From NCBI GenBank assembly GCA_024704765.1, contig JAKMXF010000306.1, positions 62,001 through 126,000 on the forward strand: a stretch of 64,000 nt of DNA, written 5' to 3'. Position 1 is the stretch's first letter; each line of letters starts with the position of its first letter. Below the pieces are notes generated by a model. That model saw only the letters and a program-made list of their open reading frames with translations. It did no database searches and had not been told where the DNA came from. This DNA comes from Oopsacas minuta (Eukaryota > Porifera > Hexactinellida > Lyssacinosida > Leucopsacidae). Shown here one piece after another: positions 1-11,800 of the stretch. Position numbers and translations under genes: made by a program.

Positions 1-356
1 AAAAGATCTGACTACAGGAACATGTAGTAGGTTTCTGGGGTTAAATTTATAAATATGTACCTAAAGTGGGTGTTTTACTTAAGTGACCGTAACTATTCCC
101 AAAGTTGGTTACAACACTTTTCCAGGACAAATTCTACAGGACTAAAGTCTATAAAATTTAATTTGAATAAGTATACCCTCTAACATATATTTATATAATG
201 ATAGAATATTATGTGATATTGACAATGACATTCTGTTTGTAGCCTTTTAGGAAACCTAGAAATACCGAGATTGAGATCAAAAGAGATTGATAAAAGAAAA
301 AGTAGTTTAACAACATGATTATAGAAATATCCTCCAATATACTAGAATATAAATCA

Positions 357-980
357 CTAGTTAATGACGCAACACTTCCTTCGAAAAGATAAATCGGATC
401 TATCCTCAAATGTCAATGGAGTACACTCTTGAATATCTTTATGTACTTGAGAAAATGAATTAATGATTTCTGTGATCAAAAATTGAAAAGCAGATTCAAC
501 ATTTGAGTTTAGTAATGCTGAAGTTTCAATATACTTGAGACTATTCTCATGAGCGAATAATTCTGCAGTTGATATAGGAACTTGGCGGAGGTGTTTCAAA
601 TCAAATTTATTACCTACCAATACGATAGGAACTCCAGGATCACCATACTCTCTAATTTCTTGCAGCCAACGCCCAATACTGTCGAACGAATTTAAACTAC
701 AAATATCGAAAACAATCAGTGCACCTGCGGCCCCGCGGTAATAAGCATTCGTCATAGCCCTATACCTCTCTTGACCAGCAGTATCCCAGATTTGAGTCTT
801 CATTTTCTTCTTTCCAATCTGTATAGTACGAGTAGCGAAGTCAACGCCAATAGTGGTCTTTGATTCGCTATTAAATTCATCTCTAGTATAGCGAGATAGT
901 AAATTACTCTTCCCAACACCTGTATCACCAATTAAAACAAGTTTGATAACCATGTCGAATTCTTCATCAATAGTTACCAT
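357..980 (-). CDS. rab11: Rab11-type small GTPase, single exon
   Basis: A 207-residue Rab GTPase, expected to cycle between GDP and GTP on recycling endosomes and direct vesicle traffic to the cell surface. All nucleotide-binding motifs are intact: P-loop GDTGVGKS (18-25), effector threonine in the [12 protein letters not shown] stretch (about 40-51), DTAGQ (66-70), NKFD (124-127) and ETSA (152-155). The C-terminus is CCVIN, with the paired cysteines three residues from the end as in Rab11 (CCQNI), for double geranylgeranylation. The N-terminal DEEFD and LSRYTRDEF are also Rab11-like. The length is normal for the family (about 215). The start is the ATG at 980 by alignment with Rab11; there is no frameshift. 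It has no introns, which is odd beside the huge introns of the neighbouring gene, so it may be a functional retrocopy or belong to an intron-poor gene set. Rab11 versus Rab25 cannot be separated by eye. Confidence 0.9.
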   Translation of the reverse strand: MVTIDEEFDMVIKLVLIGDTGVGKSNLLSRYTRDEFNSESKTTIGVDFATRTIQIGKKKMKTQIWDTAGQERYRAMTNAYYRGAAGALIVFDICSLNSFDSIGRWLQEIREYGDPGVPIVLVGNKFDLKHLRQVPISTAELFAHENSLKYIETSALLNSNVESAFQFLITEIINSFSQVHKDIQECTPLTFEDRSDLSFRRKCCVIN

Positions 981-1287
981 TGAGTAAAAGAAATTCTAGA
1001 TCGACAAATAGGAACACTATTAAGCCAGTACAAGATTCATATTCAGGGACATTCTAAAGGGGTAGAATGGAGGGCAACACGCAATGCCGTGGCCATGGGG
1101 GCGGAGGACTGAGCCCAAATATTTTGCAATAAACTATATAAACTCCAACACTCTCTGAGGTGGTAATTATTCGAGTCAACTCAGCCAAGTTATTTCTTAT
1201 CCTGAACATATGTTGTAGATAATATACTTACCCAATTGATTGTTGATGCCTTATTTGCTAGGTATATACATCCACTGAGGATAACTT

Positions 1288-1368
1288 CTGGACATATAAA
1301 CAGTCAAACACTATGGTTCAATCATTGTAAATGATGGACACATAGTGTTTGACTATTTGTACATCCAG
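1288..1368. repeat. 81-bp near-perfect hairpin
   Basis: The stretch reads almost the same on both strands: the outer arm begins CTGGACATATAAACAGTC and the reverse complement of the right end begins CTGGATGTACAAATAGTC. Both then share AAACACTATG, and the loop itself contains ATCATT-gta-AATGAT. It could be a very small foldback/MITE or a hairpin RNA precursor. Sequence alone does not decide. Confidence 0.6.
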
Positions 1369-1384
1369 AATTGATAGAAGAAAC

Positions 1385-1745
1385 TGAAGCTGATTTTTGC
1401 CCCACAGAGGTATTTTGGGCCTGGCTCGGACAAGTTCGAGTCTTGGACAAAATTTCACGCCCTACGATGAAATTATGACGTCATTGCTACCTTCTTGGAT
1501 TATAAGTTTAGGCAACATACAAGATAGAGGTTGAAAATTAGAATCTTAGGACCCCTCAATATGCCAAATGTCCCTATGTCATCACTTTGAACAATTGCGA
1601 ACTCATCATGAATTATTCGCCATCAAGATTGTACTTAAAATTAAATTATTCAAGATACGATATTTAACGTAAGTTTGGAAGTATTCGAGGCACATACAAC
1701 TTAGTGGCGAACTCATACCGAAAACTAGCATAGCTGCCAATGTGG
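1385..1745 (-). repeat. Dispersed repeat family A, copy 1
   Basis: It contains the hallmark tail of a family seen at least six times in the window: a GGCCTGGCTCGGACAAG-like segment followed by GAGTCTTGGAC, then a TATGACGTCATTG-like segment. The other end of complete copies carries a GC-rich CGCTT..GCTACGCGAC-like head, which is not clear here. No coding capacity was seen. The class is unknown. Confidence 0.5.
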
Positions 1746-2395
1746 GACGCTCAGAAGGCCATAATAGTTCTTTATGCAATGCGCAATTTGAAATACGTTT
1801 GAATGTTCTAAATTTTCGAAATTAATTTACTTACTTGATTAAACTGATAATACATAGGTCCTGAAATCTCCCCGAATGCTTTCTTAATTTGATTTCACTC
1901 CTGTAGCAGTTTCCGTCACTGTTTACAGAACTTATGTGACTGAATCAATCCAATGATATTTTACAGGGTTCAAATTAAATTTTGTTACATAATCAACACA
2001 AATTCCTTCATATAGTACATATCCACTTAGTAATCATTGTTATATTTATAGCGGCATTGCAGTGCAATCTCTATAAGCGGGGTAATTTTCGTCAACTTCC
2101 ATTCAGTTCCATAGAAAAAAACCTCTATATGCGGTGAGTGGGGAATGAGGCATAATTTAGAGTAAATTATACCTCACACCATTGAAATCTACGTCTATAA
2201 GTTGGAATTCTACCAATAATTTCCTTGTATAATCAATTTTTGTGCCAATTTGGAAAAAAAGTATTTATTGCCATAATGTATTGAAATTTTTGGGTTTCTC
2301 AGATGAAAATTTCTTACTAATTAATATATTCAACCAGCATCATTAGGGCACATTATTACCATGTATCGAAAGTCATTTTCCATGAACCGATATTA

Positions 2396-2811
2396 CAGGA
2401 AATTCCGCTTAATTGGGACAAATCTACAGGAAAGGAATCATATCCATTAATGTTTATACTAAATATTTTCGGTTAATCGGTACATACTCTGCTAATCGAG
2501 TCAAATTTTGTATCTCAATCAAGGCGAAATTTTCTTGAGTTAAGAAATTCAAAATAGGTAGGTTTTTCCAGTCATCGTTTTCAACATGAATTACCAAACG
2601 TACTAAATGATCCGAAAATATGAAAGTTAGTACATTGGATGGGTTTGGCTCAACCATAGAGTGTTAACTTGCTTTACGAGACTATGCGACTGAAAATAGA
2701 ATAGTACTGCTCTTTAGTATTGTCATTAGAAATCTCCGGTTAATTTGGAACTCCGCTTAATCGGGACAAAAGAGCTGGAACCGATGTGTCCTAATTAAGC
2801 GGAGTTGACTG
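2396..2811. mobile_element. Tigger/pogo-type MITE with TA duplication
   Basis: A 416-bp element without coding capacity. The left end starts CAGGAAATTCCGCTTAATTG and the reverse-complemented right end starts CAGTCAACTCCGCTTAATTA. It is flanked by TA at 2394-2395 and 2812-2813. The CAGTcaaCTCCGCTTAA.CGGGAC motif is typical of Tigger/pogo-like non-autonomous elements. Internal copies of the same motif (about 2740-2770) suggest a tandemly duplicated end. It lies directly upstream of MRCK exon 1, so it could have contributed promoter sequence. Confidence 0.7.
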
Positions 2812-2876
2812 TATTTATTTTATTTATTTTTGAATATCTCCTATACTGAGTAGGTATTTTGGAATTTACTCTCACA

Positions 2877-5800
2877 ATGTCTTCGAAGCTTAATGTGGTT
2901 GAACTATTTTCTGAACATCAATTACGGATGCAAAGTTTAATTTGCTACATTTTACCTAGATTTCTATCCAACATTGCTATATCTACAGTCAATCTCTCCC
3001 CTTCTACTCAACTCTTATCTCTGGAACATTTGCTCGACCTTTTACAAATCGTATATAAAGAATGCAAGTCTGGGACTTGCAAAAATGATGAAAGTTCAAT
3101 TCGATATATTAATCAAATATCTGAGGATATTTCTACCCTTAGCCAATTTCAGATCTCTATGAAAGATTTTGACCCAATAAAATTGATTGGTAAGGGAGCT
3201 TTCGGAGAAGTATACTTGGTTAGATATAAAGCAAATTCTATGGTAATTTCACTATATATGATTCTTGGCATTTATTTTTACGTAACATACTAATTCTGAA
3301 AATATTGTGGCTTAAACTATTACAATATAAGTTCCATATCATCGATTGCCTTTGCCGATCCAGGATATATTTTCCCAACTAGTTTGAATTGGAGGATCCA
3401 CAGACAAACGACCAGCACGACAAGCTAAAATTTGCTACCACTTTGAGTAAGCTTTCTACTTTCTCTTACCCTCGAATCTTAAAATTATTGCTCTTAAGTT
3501 GTTAATACACAATTGGTGTGAAAATTTTATGACTTTGTTAATTTGTCTATGGATCTGTTGAACATTGATGTAGACTGGAGAGCAGGGCTGTCCAACTAAA
3601 TATAGTGTGCGTGCCAGAAATTAATGATACCAAGCATTGTTGTACAGAAATGCTTGATATTATTAATTTTTGAGGAATTTTGTGGGTTCCTAGGATGAGT
3701 GTTGTAGTGCTTCATACTAAGGGACAAAATTCAAACTTTTCACATTGAAAAGCTCTTATAAACTGTATTGATATATTCCAGGGTACAATTGAGGTATGTT
3801 AGTCTACGGGCCGCACAAAAGGCACCAATGGGAAGCATGTTGGTCAACCCTCTGTAGAGGGTACTATTCTGAGAAATTTGATGTGTTTTTGATTTTCAAA
3901 TTGTGCAAAGTATGTATATATGCTGTCATGACCCTAGGCAGTGGAACTTTGGAGGTAGGATGTTGGCTGACTGTGTCGCCCTACTTCATTTCCTAGATAC
4001 CTTTTCACAGGAAATTCTATGAAAAGGCTTAACTTGAATTGGAAGCTCCATGAACATTTTTTGGCGGCATTTCGGGACAGGATCTTACGATCTTAGATTA
4101 GTACGCGGTATATACCCGAGATTAGGGTGATACAACTATTCTAACACGATTGAAAGTAGATGCGAGCGAAACAACAACAATACCCTCCCCTTTGTTTAAT
4201 TTCCACCAGACTTCCCATACCTGTTGAATATAATTTGTTATCTCTTAAGATTACAGTTGTCAGCAAAAGAAATGTTCCTTGAATATATATAATTGCTTTT
4301 AACAAATTTTGTTTCGCTGATCACCTATATCATATTATCAATTCAGTTTTTGTACTAGCCTTTGTTTCCTATTTATTAGGCCTAACAGTTAATGTAGCGG
4401 ATACAGGAATTTTGTAATTGGTGTGTGCCTCAGAAAATTTTTTGAATCTTAAGATGTCAATTAGCCCAATCTATACTTATTGTTCGTACCAAGGAGAATT
4501 TTATTCTATGAAAATGTAAATTATTTGACATAATCGAAATATTCCATATTTCGTGTGTGATATTACACAGCAAAAGCTTTGCTATCATAATAATGTGGGT
4601 ACCTACACCTAAATTTAACAAGAAGTTCACTTTAAGTATAGTATACTCTATATCAGATCTGAGAGTAACCATAAATATTATGTGAATTCTATTATGGAGT
4701 AATTGCATTTTTTCCCTAATATGTTTGTTGCATATTTGCAGACTAACAAATTTCCTGGCATAATTTCCTATATTTCAAGGTGTGTCAAAACATATCAGTA
4801 TTGAGCATTTATTTGGCATATATGGCATTCTTTGATGCCTTGTCTAATGTTAAATATTTCATTGTCATCTTTCAATATACCTGCCGCACATCACTTGCTT
4901 TGTCACTGTACGACTGGCGCTAGACGCCATAATTCTTAGCACCTCATTCCTCGAGTTGAGCTGAAGTATACAATAGCTTGATTATGTCGTTACGCGACGG
5001 GATGTATTCAGCACTAAGTAACTCGAATTTCAAATAATGCCCCAAATTCTCAGATTTTATTATCAATGGCCATATACCCGAGCTCTTATTCAACTGGGGT
5101 GTACTTAGCAGGGGTGTTTCCACTGATTTCGACCGTTGTCAGTTTTTCTTTTGAGACTCTACTGGTATTGCACATTTGGGAGTAACATATTGCCCCTGTG
5201 CTGATATGAGTCTCATGGTCGGCACTTTGTGTCATTCATGTCTACTGAACTGGCACTTTTAGGTCCCCGCCAAGCAATTTGATAAAAGTTTTTCTTTTGC
5301 TCTGCTTAGTGCCTCAGGTTTGCTTAAGTATTAAACAGCTAAATTTCTTGATGCTTTTGGTCGCTACACTACCAAATAAACTCATCACTGCCTTCTTCGA
5401 TGTTACCCATTTTTTACAGAAATCTAAATTTTTTATTGTCCAATGTCTATCTAAATTCCATTTAATGCCTTATGTGATAACACCGGAGCTGCAACGTGGC
5501 TTTGGCTAGTTACTTTAGTCTTCGTGCCTCGAGGATTATGAAATTCTCAAAATTATCGAAATTTTAATTTTGATTTTTGTACAGACATGATGACATAATA
5601 ATCCCATGATGAGTCAGCTTTCCCAAAACATACTTCCGGACATCTGGCATATTTAGGTGTAGCTGTGATTCAAATTTCAAATTTCGATCATGTATATTTG
5701 CTGATTAATGGCAAATAATGTGATTTTCGAAAATTCAGCATGGTCATAATGACGTTATACTTTCGTCGTAGGTGTGAATTTTCGCCTAAGACTCGAACAC

Positions 5801-8800
5801 TTCCGATCCAGGCCTAAAATACTGATGCAATCCACAAATATACGTATAAGCCATATCTACTATTTTATAAGATCAATCCCCTTTCTAGCCGTTGAGAGCA
5901 TGTATCTAAGATGAGATATTTCTAATTTGTTTACTTTATATTCATAAACTAACGATAAATTCACATATGAGAAACTTGAACATGCGAAATTCTTGTTCAG
6001 CGTATTGTGTTACCTCTGTGTAGCCGTTTAGAGCGAATATTGGATTTCATGGATTTGAAATCCATGGAATTTTGATGAATATAGGTCTACAATTTCTTGT
6101 TTTGGATTCTCAAGAGTTCAAAGGATATCATCAGGTCCATGAAATTATGGATTTAATGGATTTTTCTTGGATTTGATTTTATATTCATCTTCCTAATTGA
6201 TATGGATATATGTTCGTTTGAAAGATGAATTACCGATTGGATTTGGATAATGATGAGTATCCATCCAGGACCACTGCATATGGGGGTATTTGGGATTGGT
6301 TCGGAGATTTTTCATTCTTGGACGAACATTCATACATATGACAAAATTATGACGTAATTGTAAGCTTTTGGATTTTAACAAAACCCACTACTAGCCTCTG
6401 CTCAGCCAATATACATGATAGAAATTTGAATTTTGAAACATAAGTACGCCTCATATTGTGTTAAATGTCCTAACTTCATGATAGTGACCAAATGCAAACT
6501 TTTCATGTAAGTATTCCGTCATAACTTAATAACAAAAAATCAAAATTCTCCCAATTTCGATATTTTTGAGAATTTCTTAGTACTCGAGACTCGAAGTGCC
6601 CAGAATACTAGCCAATAGGCTTGTAGCAGCTCAGGTGTTACTTTAGAAGACAATTGAATGGAATCTTGATGGACCTGGATCATATACTTTTTAAATTTCT
6701 GCTATTAGCACTAAGATATTAAGCTGCTTAGTACTTTAGCTAATCTGAGGCACTAACCTGCCGCGTAGCGATCTAGAAGGCGAAACGCCCTTGTAATTGT
6801 TATTTCAGTAGATTCATATACAGAAATTATGTTAGGTCATCCATGGTTCTTCAACAGGGGGATTTTCTGAATTGGAAAGGTGACGAAAACAATATTATAG
6901 ATATAACTGCTTTTTGCTTAGCGTAGCCCAGTCCACTAATGTATATTTTGCTTTGTTGAGAAGAACATGTAATCAATATATAGTTTTCATCATCTCTCTT
7001 AGTAATACAAATCTGAAAACAATATATTTATGTTCGAGACCTTCCAGAAATGAGACGAGATGAAGGTATGGTATAATTTCATATGAATTTAGTTTCTATC
7101 ACCTCAAATGTTCAAATCTTTTCGTTTCATAGTGGTAATTTGGAGTTGGGAAATCTAAAATCTGAAATATCCCTATACATTCACATCATCCCAGATTTTA
7201 CCCCTAAATTTCAGAATATACCCCACCATATACGATACAACTTTGTTGCACCGTGTATGTTGAGAGTTACATGCAATATGTTGCATGGAGACAGAACATG
7301 CTTCATTTTTGTTCAACAATGTTGTATTTTCATTATTATTTATTGTATTACAGATTGCTTTGGTCATTATTACTCAATTGATATATTAAGCAGAAAAATC
7401 AATAAACGTATACGTGAAATTTATTACACAATCGTGTTTTGAAATGAAAGTGAGTAGCTGATATATATTAGGCCATGTAAGTAATATACTTGTTTCTCAT
7501 CCACCCCCGTCCGGGATGATTTTATTTGTTTTTTTTCGAGATTTATATATAATTATTTCGTTTACTAGTTTTATAGTGGAGAAATTCAATATTTTGATGC
7601 CCAGAGAGTTTGTAGCAATATAATAGAAGGGTGAAAATTTTTATATATTAACCGGTCTTTAGAAAGTACAAAATCTAACCTCCCGTCATATCATTTTCCG
7701 AAGAAATTCCAGATAAGAAACAATCACTTAATTTTGCACGGCCTAAATAGAAAACATTGCTGTACTCAGATAATCTAACTGTTCGTTTTTGGTCATTATG
7801 TAGATCAGAAATATTGTTATAGCAAATTGTTAATATAGTTTATTTGATAGATGCATTTAAATATGTATATTGATTTCTACATGAAGTTATCTATAGCAGT
7901 GATCCTCAAACTGGGGTACGCCAGCACTTTTAATATTGGTACGCCGGGGTTTCACCAAATCATATACAATATTTCGAGTTACACTCCATCATGTCAACAG
8001 ATTCAGCACAGAGATTGTAATTTAATGCCAAGTAATTAATATGTATCAGTTGCAATGGTTTCATCACTGATTATTATCACCCTTGAATATTTAATTTTTG
8101 AGGTTATGCTAATTAAGGATTCCATTGTCCGTACATATGTGTCAGCTCATATTGATTTGAATATCACAGCCACCCGTGTATCGTATTGTTTTATAAAATG
8201 GAATGAAATGGAAATTGGGGGAGTATTTCTTTGAGCCCTTGAATTTATCACCAAATTCATATGGTATCTCGTAAGAAACGGAAATAATGAAGATTATATC
8301 AAATATGGATTACATCCATACTTAAAGGGGGACGGGAACTACCACAATGTGTAATAGGTTATAAGGTGCTATCTGAGGGCTCGATGAAACGAAGTTTTCT
8401 AAAACGCCATTTAAGCGGGTGCCAGCCAAATCTTGCAGATAAGGGTATAGATTTCTTCAAGCACCAAGAAGTAGGAGTAAAGCAAATCCGTATAGATCAC
8501 AGAAGACAATTGAGTCAACAGACTCAAGCAGGTCTTCGTGGCTCGTACATGGCGGATTTACGAATCGCTCAAGAGAAGAAACCACGTACGATTGCAGAAA
8601 TCTTATACTCCCCTGTTGTAAGGACATCATGCACTGCATTTTGGGAGATAGCGCCGAAAAGAAACTCCCTCTCTGCCTCTCTCGAACGACACAATCAAGC
8701 GCCGAATTACAGATATGGCAGATGACGTTGAGCAGCAGGTAGTTGCTGAGATTTTGGGAGCCCCATTGAACACGTTTTCAATTCAACTTGGTGAATCTAC

Positions 8801-11800
8801 GGACGTTTCTAGTTGTGCGCAACTACTGGTATTTGTACGGTAAATCAAAGACTGGGCCTTCACGGAAGAGTTCCTATTTTGCCATTGCTTGGAAACAACT
8901 ACAAAAGGAGAAGATATCTTCCAGCAGGTCTCTGACTACTTTGATAGAATGGGACTCACAGTGGCACGAAATGACTAGAACCTGGAATTAGGTATTAGGG
9001 CACTAGATAACGTATTAGCCTATATTATTGAAATATGTGGGAATTGTACCCAAGGAATCGATTGACGTAACTAGATTTTTCTAAGACTTTGGGTGTGAAG
9101 TAATGACGTCATTGTCACATTCAAAATATTTTGATTTTTTATCGATTTTAATTAAGCCAATTCGTGAGCTATAAGTTCAGAAATTGAATGCTTTATGTTT
9201 TGATATTATTAACACTATTTAATGTACATTTTTATCAATTTATGAAACCATATTTCTTGTTAAAATTACCTACCGTTCATTGAACTACAAACTATAATGT
9301 ATTTATAATTAGAGAATTCACCAAAATATCTTGACAGCTCTTTAACTCAGATCTGGCTCCGAATCGTTTTTGGTAATATAACGAAAGGGTGCTAAAATTG
9401 GATCACTTTGAGAGATAAGCCTGACGAACATATCTTTAACGTTGTCCTCAAAGCTAAATTTTCTTGAGAGTCTCTCAAGGTATCGCCTGACTAATCTATT
9501 ACAAGATTCAAGGCCTTCTTCAGGCAAATCTTCTAAGCGAAACCCATCGTTATGATCTGCAATTATTTGTGGTGCATGGGCTAGAAGTTTATGTAAGGTA
9601 GGGGTTACATGTCCCATGAAAGATTGGTTAAAATGGATTCGTATGTCTCTCGGGATACATTATCAAGGCCTTCAGTATCCAATTTCCTGTTGCTATTATA
9701 CAATCAGGATAGCACTCAAATTATTAAAGATTGTAATGACAACTTGATGTGTCTCTTGAAGAACAACCGTCAATACCCAATAGAGAAAATCTTGCACAAT
9801 ATCATCGCTACGTATGAAGCATCCCCGAACAACATTTCCAGTTGTGGTGGTCCCTCCTTGGACTGATGGTGTGTCAATTGATATACTAAGTTTTTCTTCA
9901 ATAAGGCTAGTAATAAATTTCTTGGTCCCAAGAATTATTGGCGAAGTTGGTGACCATTTTTGAATAGCACCACACTGTAAATGGCAAATCAATAATAGGA
10001 ACCAACTAAATGTTCTCAAATATGCATGCAGAGGGGAAGCTGATATGATATCTTTTTCTGAGATCGGTTTGTGTGTTAAATTGAATCTTGGATTTGTTGG
10101 CAAAGATAAAAATTCTTCCTCGTCAACCTCATCAAATACATCACGTGCACCACGGATGGTCCTATTTATGGGAAAGCCATCTTGAACTATGCTAATATCG
10201 TGTATCTGTTGGAACGTTGAAATTCACATTTGACAATTAGCACCACCAGCACCGCCTAAGATTTTTGCCATCTTTGTATCGAAATGAGATCTTATGATCT
10301 TGACCTCTGCATTGCCATTGTGTAAACACAAACCACTCTCTTCAATAGTTGAAGTTTCGTTATTTATTAATGAGTCCATCAAAAACTTGACACTCTCTTC
10401 ATTTTCTGGAAGGGCTAAGAGGGGACTGGTCGAGTGCAAAAGGGCGAATTTGGATGATGAGGTTTCCATAGGATATGATCATTTGCTTTTATGATTGCGT
10501 TAACCTTGAAACCAAATAAAATGAAGGTTTTAGTCTAGAGGTCACGGTTAGATATAGCTAGCTGGTAAACTCGATGATACCCAGATCCATCTAAGCCATC
10601 GGATACTCGAACTTTCAGCGGACAGACAAGGGTATCAGGACTTAAGTTAAATACAATTCGTTCAACTGTATGGGTGAGTAGTCTGGTATAAGAAATACCT
10701 ACACCATATGGAAATTCTCTATGAATTATACGCACCTCATCCAGCAAATTAATTTGAGCCCGATGTTTAGCTACACTATTGTAGCCTGGTAACTTGAGAT
10801 CTTCAGATAGTAACGTACGCCGAAGTTCTAAATACTTTGTTTTACCGATCTCAAGCGAATCGAAAAGAAAGGCAGATTTATCAAGTGATAATTGTGGATA
10901 GATGGGAGATGACTTTCCCTTCTCGAGTATCTCTTTACAAACATTAGCACTATTCATGTCCTGCTCCTCATTGCAACAAAGTAGTAGGAGATAAGTTGCA
11001 AGAGTCTTTGGAGATACATGCTCGTTTTCAGCGACTGATTCGAGGTGAGACTTAAGAGAAGAGAGCCGATTTCTCAAACCTTTGATCGTTGAGTCAGCGA
11101 GCCATTTCTTTTTTGAAAGATTGAAGTCTTCTTCAAAGTTAATGGTTAATGAAGAAGAGGCACTTAACCTAGGCTTCTTTGGCAGAGGACAGAAGCACAT
11201 GGAATTCCAAATATCAGGGTCCGAATATTTATGAAAAGAGGCTCTCTCTTTTTGAATATCATTGAACTTCAGACGAAAGAAATTTTGTTGATCTCGATCA
11301 AAACCATGAGTTGAAATAAATTGGTTTGCGATTGAACGGGTGCTAAGTAATTTATGCTCACAATAAAACTGAAAAGCTTGAAGGTTGTTCATTTTCTAGA
11401 TAATTAATATATTATTTATTAACAATATTGTAAATACAGGGCAAAAAGTAAGATTATATATATATGCATGTTTGTTTTATAAGCTTATAAAATACATTCT
11501 GAAATCTAAGAATTAAGGAACATTTGACGAAACTTTCTCTCACTGTAGAAGAGTGTTGATTTTTTAATGGAACCTTTCTAAAATGCGTGCTCAGAACATT
11601 TATTTATATTAATTACAAGCTGAATCTTTTAAACACAAGCATAAAATTATAAATAACTTCACGTTTTGATTATATCGCTAAGCGACCATAATATTTATAT
11701 AAAATTTTTGAAAATGTTAGATAAATTCAAAAGTTCATGTGATTGAAACTATATTTGCGCGAATTTTCGGGAACCTGGAAATTGTTGTATTTTATAGAGA

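Larger units (their letters stand above)
981..2395. other. Intergenic stretch between Rab11 and the MRCK gene, no gene seen
   Basis: This stretch separates the divergently placed Rab11 start (980) from the kinase gene. It must contain the Rab11 promoter, but I cannot point to a specific element. It holds an 81-bp hairpin (1288-1368) and one copy of dispersed repeat family A (about 1385-1745). No open frame here looks coding. Confidence 0.5.
3855..7896. other. Intron 1 stretch with repeats only
   Basis: No coding region recognised. It contains family A copies in opposite orientations (about 4905-5850 and 6225-6790) and, at 5880-6040, monomers of the GCCGTTTAGAGC tandem family also found at 41135-41545. 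The rest (about 3855-4900 and 6790-7896) shows nothing I can name. Confidence 0.5.

Noticed and set aside
7083-7442. 119-residue plus-strand ORF in intron 1
   Set aside because: No motif recognised, and the opposite strand is also open over the same stretch. Typical of low-complexity AT-rich DNA.
10020-10030. Apparent loss of the RAG1 D708-equivalent in the Transib (LHAY where RAG1 has LHCD)
   Set aside because: Transib proteins differ from RAG1 in this block and I cannot align it confidently by eye, so I do not claim a lost catalytic residue.
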